DNA of 18,140 nucleotides from Pseudomonadota bacterium (GTDB taxonomy: Bacteria; Pseudomonadota; Gammaproteobacteria; Xanthomonadales; Xanthomonadaceae). The position numbers and the translations under genes are program-made. The stretch's first letter is position 1. Each line of letters opens with the position of its first letter. Below the pieces are notes generated by a model. That model searched no databases. It saw nothing but the letters and a program-made list of their open reading frames with translations, and was not told where the DNA came from. Positions 14,992 through 18,140 of this stretch are shown here, one piece after another. The DNA lies in assembly GCA_023423605.1 (NCBI GenBank), contig JAFAFF010000060.1:1-18140 (forward strand), read 5' to 3'.

Positions 14992-15420
14992 TCAGTCGCG
15001 GTCGCGCGGCGGCGGCGGATTGTCGCGGACCCACTGGCGCCGCTGCTCGCTGCTCATCGCCCCCCAACGCTTGCGCAGTTCGGCACGCTGTCCGGGCGTC
15101 ATGCCGCGCATCTGCGCGAACAGGGCACGGGCATGTTCGCGCTGTTCCGGGCTCATGCCCTCGAAGCGACGCATGCCCCTGCGGGCCTGTTCGCGCTGCT
15201 GTGGGCTCATGGATTGCCAGCGCTGGCCGTGCTGGAGCATCCGCTGCCGCTGCTCCGGCGGGGCGGCGTTCCAGCGGTCGCGCATGGGGGCCACGAGCGC
15301 TTCGCGCTGGGCCGGGGTCAACTGTTCCCAGGCCGGGAGCGATGACGGCTGCGCCATCAGCGGCGCGCTGGCCAGCAGCATCAACGGCAGCAGCAGGCGG
15401 GCGGAGAGGATGCGCTTCAT
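14992..15420 (-). CDS. Exported DUF3106-family protein with TPxQRE repeats
   Basis: A 142-residue protein with a clear signal peptide: MKRIL, a hydrophobic run (about 8-22) and a likely cleavage after Ala23 (LMA-Q). The mature part is rich in Gln, Arg, Met and Glu and contains six copies of a (M/L)(S/T)PxQRE-like motif at 34, 53, 71, 89, 107 and 122, spaced about 18 residues, then a PPPP tail. This is the DUF3106 pattern. It recalls the LTxxQ motifs of periplasmic Spy/CpxP chaperone-like proteins, but function is unknown. The start ATG (15418-15420) has GGAG seven bases upstream, and the preceding gene stops four bases before it. It is the last gene of a sigma factor operon, so it is probably a target or accessory of that system in the periplasm. 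Confidence 0.87.
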   Translation of the reverse strand: MKRILSARLLLPLMLLASAPLMAQPSSLPAWEQLTPAQREALVAPMRDRWNAAPPEQRQRMLQHGQRWQSMSPQQREQARRGMRRFEGMSPEQREHARALFAQMRGMTPGQRAELRKRWGAMSSEQRRQWVRDNPPPPRDRD

Positions 15421-15424
15421 GGGG

Positions 15425-15748
15425 TCACTCCATTGCAAGGTCGGTGCCGCCCAGCCAGAGATACAGGTCCGGGTTTTCGTCGAATGTGCTGCCCGTGTCT
15501 TCCAGCGCGGCCACCATCGGCGCGATGGCAGGGGCCGGGGGTGCGCGCATCTGCAGGTGCACGCCGATTCCCAGCGCGGCGACGCCCGCGAACGCGCTGG
15601 CCAGCCACCATGCAGGGCGGCGCCGTGGCCCGGCAAGGGTTGCATGGCGATCGGCGCGCAGCCGCGCCAGCGTGGTCGGTGACAGCGACTGCACCGCCTG
15701 CTGGTGCAGGGCGCGGAGCTGTTCGTCGTTGGGCAGGGTGCGGCTCAC
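15425..15748 (-). CDS. Small single-pass membrane protein, probable anti-sigma factor (DUF3619-like)
   Basis: A 107-residue protein. The N-terminal half (about 1-46) is cytoplasmic in character and contains LSPTTLARLRADRHATLAG. A single membrane helix spans about 47-65 (WWLASAFAGVAALGIGVHL). The C-terminal half would be periplasmic and is acidic (LEDTGSTFDENPDLYLWL). No HxxxCxxC zinc anti-sigma motif is present. The arrangement and its position after a sigma factor suggest an anti-sigma role, and the layout resembles DUF3619 proteins found in the same gene order in betaproteobacteria (from memory, not searched). The GTG start (15746-15748) overlaps the sigma gene stop as GTGA, with GGAG eight bases upstream. 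Confidence 0.8.
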   Translation of the reverse strand: MSRTLPNDEQLRALHQQAVQSLSPTTLARLRADRHATLAGPRRRPAWWLASAFAGVAALGIGVHLQMRAPPAPAIAPMVAALEDTGSTFDENPDLYLWLGGTDLAME

Positions 15749-16293
15749 GTCGGATTCTCCATCAAGGTCTGCAGCGCCTGCCGAGCACGCGCCAGATGGG
15801 TTTTCACCGCGCCCTCGCTGCAGCCCATCGCGCGTGCCGTGGTGGCACCGTCCAGGTCCTGCAGCACGCGCAGGGTGAAGGCTTCGCGCTGGCGGGCCGG
15901 CAGCAGGCGCAGCGCCTCCACCAGTTGCTCGTACTGCGCGCGTTGTTCGTGCGCCTGGGCCGGACCCGGGCCTTCGTCGGCCCAGTCGATCGGCTCGCCG
16001 TCGGCATCGACATTGTCGCGCCAGAACGGCAGCCGGAACCGGCGCCGGCGCTGCAGGTCGATCACCCGCCGCCGCAGGATGCTCCAGAACAGCGGCGGCC
16101 ATTCCGCAGCCGGTTTGTCGCGGTAATCCAGCATGCGCAGCAGGCTGTCCTGCACCGCGTCCAGCGCATCTTCGCGATGCCGGAGGCCGGCCTCGGCGAA
16201 GCGGAACGCGCGTGGCCCCACGCTGGCCAGGAAGGCATCCAGCGAAGCGGGCGGTGCAGCGGCGATGGGCGGTACGGGGCTGCTCACCAGCAC
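15745..16293 (-). CDS. ECF-type RNA polymerase sigma factor
   Basis: A 182-residue extracytoplasmic-function sigma factor. Region 2 is around residues 38-82: HREDALDAVQDSLLRMLDYRD, then PPLFWSILRRRVIDLQRRRR, which melts and binds the -10. Region 4 is around 128-173: LPARQREAFTLRVLQDLDG, then the helix-turn-helix ARAMGCSEGAVKTHLARARQAL, which binds the -35. A proline- and acid-rich linker separates them. No extra C-terminal domain is present. The start is uncertain; GTG at 16293 has AAGGA nine bases upstream, and another GTG lies two codons later. The open frame goes on to 16641 but only by shadowing pntAB. Translation is coupled to the following membrane protein gene. It is divergent from pntAB with a 127-base gap. 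Confidence 0.92.
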   Translation of the reverse strand: MLVSSPVPPIAAAPPASLDAFLASVGPRAFRFAEAGLRHREDALDAVQDSLLRMLDYRDKPAAEWPPLFWSILRRRVIDLQRRRRFRLPFWRDNVDADGEPIDWADEGPGPAQAHEQRAQYEQLVEALRLLPARQREAFTLRVLQDLDGATTARAMGCSEGAVKTHLARARQALQTLMENPT

Positions 16294-16351
16294 AGGGTAC
16301 GGTCCTTCCTCAGGCTTACCGATGAACAACGCCCGCAGGCGGCCGCGGTTG

Positions 16352-16388
16352 ACCACCGCTCCCCAGCGGTTCAGCCGGTGGTTATGAT
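16352..16388 (+). promoter_or_regulatory. Dyad and -10 candidate upstream of pntAB
   Basis: ACCACCG and CGGTGGT form an interrupted dyad (16352-16382) enclosing a second palindrome CCGCT-CCCC-AGCGG. It runs into TATGAT (16383-16388), a five-of-six -10 candidate 32 bases before the pntAB start. No proper -35 is seen at 17 bases; TTGACC (16349-16354) is 28 bases away. The dyad could be an operator governing pntAB or the divergent sigma operon. Confidence 0.38.
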
Positions 16389-16420
16389 GGGCCCACGACA
16401 GAGAGCGGGAGGCGTTGCCG

Positions 16421-16737
16421 GTGAGTGACGGATTCGTAGCACTGTATATCTTCATGCTGGCCGCCATCGCCGGACATGTGATCATTTCGCGCGTGCCGGT
16501 GATCCTGCACACCCCGCTGATGTCCGGCTCGAACTTCATCCACGGCATCGTGCTGATCGGTGCGATGGTGGTGCTGGGGCATGCGCAGACGCCGCTGGAG
16601 AAGATCCTCGGCTTCGCCGCCGTGGTGCTCGGGGCGGGCAATGCGGCCGGCGGTTACGTGGTCACCGCGCGCATGCTGGAGATGTTCAAGCCCAGCGTCC
16701 GCGATGCCGGCAGGGACGACGCGAAGGAGCCGCAGCC

Positions 16738-16741
<4 letters not shown>
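16421..16741 (+). CDS. pntAB: NAD(P) transhydrogenase subunit alpha, part 2 (membrane)
   Basis: A 106-residue inner-membrane protein with three hydrophobic segments (about 5-23, 40-54, 62-84) and the family signatures SRVPVILHTPLMSGSNFIHGI and GNAAGGYVVTARML. It supplies the first membrane helices of the proton channel (domain II) of the transhydrogenase. The GTG at 16421 is preferred to a TTG six bases upstream because GGGAGG (16407-16412) is eight bases away from the GTG but only two from the TTG. Its stop codon overlaps the pntB start by four bases. It is separated from pntAA by an opposite-strand cassette, an uncommon arrangement as these genes normally abut. Confidence 0.94.

Positions 16742-18140
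<1,399 letters not shown>

Overview
The window is GC-rich chromosomal DNA from a gammaproteobacterium of the Xanthomonadaceae, most likely a Stenotrophomonas. The grounds are an OxyR/AhpC/AhpF cluster ordered as described for Xanthomonas, a proline iminopeptidase whose catalytic residues fall at the same numbers as in the Xanthomonas enzyme (Ser110, Asp266, His294), and REP-type repeats with GTAG heads, as in the SMAG repeats known from S. maltophilia. I see no phage, insertion sequence or CRISPR array. Both ends cut through genes: glnS on the left and pntB on the right.

Layout. 1-105 is the N-terminus of glnS (minus). 246-1190 (plus) holds a small DUF2007 gene coupled to msrA. 1187-1324 holds two inverted REP dimers. 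6334 down to 1345 (minus) runs ahpC, ahpF, oxyR, a strong terminator, rnk and tal. An intergenic region of about 390 bases carries tandem OxyR boxes for ahpC. 6728-8569 (plus) holds prmC and pip. 8603-8738 holds a second kind of REP dimer plus a 20-bp tandem repeat. 10854 down to 8736 (minus) is a tightly overlapping trio: YdjA-like nitroreductase, stand-alone 5'-3' exonuclease, Nudix hydrolase. 11270-13585 (plus) is a large DUF1631 gene. 13676-14752 (plus) is pntAA. 14805-14972 holds a second copy of the REP dimer with tandem repeats. 16293 down to 14992 (minus) is an ECF sigma factor, a small membrane protein (probable anti-sigma, DUF3619-like) and an exported DUF3106 protein. From 16421 (plus) come pntAB and pntB.

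How the genes fit together. Much of the window concerns redox balance and oxidative damage. OxyR senses peroxide, AhpC with AhpF reduces it at the expense of NADH, MsrA repairs oxidised methionine, transaldolase belongs to the NADPH-yielding pentose phosphate route, and the Pnt transhydrogenase makes NADPH from NADH using the proton gradient. PrmC serves translation termination and Pip peptide turnover.

The most unusual points are: the three-gene transhydrogenase is split by an opposite-strand sigma-factor cassette and a REP dimer; all three convergent gene junctions, and no other junction, carry inverted REP dimers; two of those loci share a GTGG-headed repeat followed by short tandem repeats; a complete terminator hairpin sits 28 bases in front of rnk; and the ahpC-ahpF gap is unusually rich in hairpins.
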